From contig DCGF01000051.1 in NCBI GenBank assembly GCA_002314555.1, forward strand, positions 1-6,704: a stretch of DNA of 6,704 bases, written 5' to 3'. Shown in pieces: positions 5,614-6,704 of this stretch. The notes beneath the pieces are model-generated. The model was not told where the DNA came from and ran no database searches. It saw only the letters and a program-made list of their open reading frames with translations. This DNA comes from Ruminococcaceae bacterium UBA1785 (GTDB taxonomy: Bacteria; Bacillota; Clostridia; Oscillospirales; Acutalibacteraceae). Position 1 is the first letter of the stretch. Every line of letters begins with the position of its first letter. The position numbers were made by a program, and so were the translations under genes.

Positions 5614-5631
5614 TCTTTTATATCATATACT
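5603..5631 (+). promoter_or_regulatory. Promoter of asnA
   Basis: -35 TTGATA (5603-5608), a 17-bp spacer and -10 TATACT (5626-5631) lie ahead of a short leader of about 24 nt containing AGGAG (5649-5653), 8 nt before ATG 5662. The leader is too short for an attenuator or T-box, so any control must act on initiation. Confidence 0.8.
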
Positions 5632-5661
5632 TATTAACATAAATTTATAGGAGTTTTACTC

Positions 5662-6669
5662 ATGGACGGATTATACTTACCTGAGGGATATCAGTCAAAG
5701 CTCTCCCTCAAAGAAACACAAAGAGCTATCAAACTTACAAAGGACACCTTCCAAGGTAACCTTGCGCGCTCTCTAAACTTAGACCGCGTTACCGCACCTG
5801 TACTTGTTAAAAGTGGTTGCGGTATTAACGACGATCTAAACGGCATCGAGCGCAAGGTCTCTTTTGACATGCTCTCTTTAGGGTTTGAAGCTGAAGTAGT
5901 TCAGTCCCTCGCTAAATGGAAACGTATGGCGTTAAAGCGTTACGGCTATCAGCCAGGCGAAGGAATCTACACGGATATGTCCGCTATTCGCCGTGATGAT
6001 AGCTGTGACTCAACCCACAGCATCTACGTTGACCAATGGGACTGGGAACGTGTAATCAACGCTTCAAACCGCGAAATGGATTTCTTAAAAGGTATCGTCC
6101 GCCTTATAGTAAATGCTCTCGCAGACACTAAAGAAAAAGTAAACCTCGTCTACCCACAGCTCTCACACTTTATGGAGAGAGACGTACACTTTGTCACTAC
6201 TCAGGAGCTCCTCGACCTCTACCCTGATTTAGATGCTAAAGCACGTGAGAATGCCATCACTAAGAAATATAAAACTGTATTCCTAATGCAGATTGGTGAT
6301 AAACTCTCAAACGGCGAAAAGCATGACGGCAGAGCACCTGACTATGATGATTGGCAGCTCAACGGCGATATCCTTGTTTGGGATGAAGTTATAGGCTCTG
6401 CACTTGAACTCTCATCTATGGGTATTCGTGTTGATGAGAAATCACTTAAAGAACAGCTTAAGAAAGCTGATGCAGAAGACAGACTTCAGTACGCATATCA
6501 TCAGGGAATCATCGACGGCACTCTCCCACTCACCATCGGTGGAGGTATCGGCCAGTCACGTATGTGCATGTACATGCTTGAGAAAGCTCACATCGGTGAG
6601 GTTCAAGTTTCCGTTTGGCCAGACGATATGATTGACACCTGTAAAGAACATGGCATCATAATGCTTTAA
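5662..6669 (+). CDS. asnA: Aspartate-ammonia ligase (ammonia-dependent asparagine synthetase)
   Basis: AsnA (EC 6.3.1.1) makes asparagine from aspartate, ammonia and ATP through an aspartyl-adenylate; its fold is related to class II aminoacyl-tRNA synthetases. The 335-residue protein is close in length to the E. coli enzyme (330) and aligns throughout with its landmark blocks. These are GINDDLNGIERKVSF (54-68), VVQSLAKWKR, the YVDQWDWERV block beginning at residue 122, HFVTTQELLDLYPDLDAKARE, GRAPDYDDW, LNGDILVW, ELSSMGIRVD and the glycine-rich TIGGGIGQSR near the C-terminus. All blocks are intact, so it should be active in the cytosol. ATG 5662 has AGGAG 8 nt upstream. It is monocistronic: its own promoter lies before it and a hairpin terminator after it. 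It is divergent from the hydrolase operon with abutting promoters, which permits but does not prove shared control. Confidence 0.97.
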   Translation: MDGLYLPEGYQSKLSLKETQRAIKLTKDTFQGNLARSLNLDRVTAPVLVKSGCGINDDLNGIERKVSFDMLSLGFEAEVVQSLAKWKRMALKRYGYQPGEGIYTDMSAIRRDDSCDSTHSIYVDQWDWERVINASNREMDFLKGIVRLIVNALADTKEKVNLVYPQLSHFMERDVHFVTTQELLDLYPDLDAKARENAITKKYKTVFLMQIGDKLSNGEKHDGRAPDYDDWQLNGDILVWDEVIGSALELSSMGIRVDEKSLKEQLKKADAEDRLQYAYHQGIIDGTLPLTIGGGIGQSRMCMYMLEKAHIGEVQVSVWPDDMIDTCKEHGIIML

Positions 6670-6684
6670 AAAACATAAAAAAAG

Positions 6685-6704
6685 AGCACCTCAAAAGAGG
6701 TGCT
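6685..6704 (+). terminator. asnA terminator hairpin (T-tract beyond window)
   Basis: AGCACCTC (6685-6692), loop AAAA, GAGGTGCT (6697-6704) form a perfect 8-bp stem 15 bp after the asnA stop codon. The window ends at the last stem base, so the T-tract is not visible. A run of seven A's before the stem (6677-6683) suggests it may also work on the other strand for a convergent neighbour. Confidence 0.8.

Noticed and set aside
6404..6631. Plus-strand 75-codon open frame inside asnA
   Set aside because: Out-of-frame shadow across highly conserved AsnA blocks.
1..6704. CRISPR array, insertion sequence, tRNA or rRNA gene, prophage or defence system
   Set aside because: No direct-repeat arrays, transposase motifs, cloverleaf sequences or phage/defence proteins were seen on either strand by eye.

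Overview
The window looks like chromosomal DNA from an anaerobic, low-to-moderate GC Firmicute, most likely a Clostridia/Lachnospiraceae-type organism. The basis is the strong AGGAGG-type ribosome binding sites, the sigma-A-like promoters (TTGACA/TATAAT types with 16-17 bp spacers), a complete T-box leader, and an AsnA-type asparagine synthetase. The taxonomic call is inference; there is no rRNA or other marker gene here.

Layout. Positions 1-706 (minus) hold the first 235 codons of trpB, the tryptophan synthase beta chain, cut by the left edge. Its leader (about 739-993, minus) is a tryptophan T-box riboswitch that can be decoded in detail: UGG specifier codon, UGGC bulge suited to a tRNA ending in GCCA, and mutually exclusive antiterminator and terminator hairpins. 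Upstream of it, 1036-1593 (minus) encodes an unrecognised four-helix membrane protein. It diverges from a two-gene plus-strand operon: 1717-2562, an unrecognised protein with a soluble N-terminal third and six membrane helices, and 2555-3853, a stand-alone condensation-domain-like acyltransferase with an HxxxDG motif. The two genes overlap by 8 bp.

A strong bidirectional terminator (3861-3890) separates this operon from a convergent minus-strand operon: an HGGG/GDSAG alpha/beta hydrolase (4625-5524) followed by a YhhN/TMEM86-like membrane protein (3899-4597). The hydrolase promoter is back to back with that of asnA (5662-6669, plus), the two -35 boxes sharing one base. A 16-bp palindrome lies just downstream of the hydrolase start site and is a candidate repressor operator. 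A terminator hairpin after asnA runs into the right edge.

Function. The two amino-acid genes (trpB, asnA) flank four genes of lipid or acyl-ester flavour: acyltransferase, six-helix membrane protein, esterase/lipase-like hydrolase and lysoplasmalogenase-like membrane protein. These four could be one acyl or ether-lipid modification module arranged as two convergent operons. That is a hypothesis from gene content and neighbourhood only. No mobile element, CRISPR array, tRNA or rRNA was seen.
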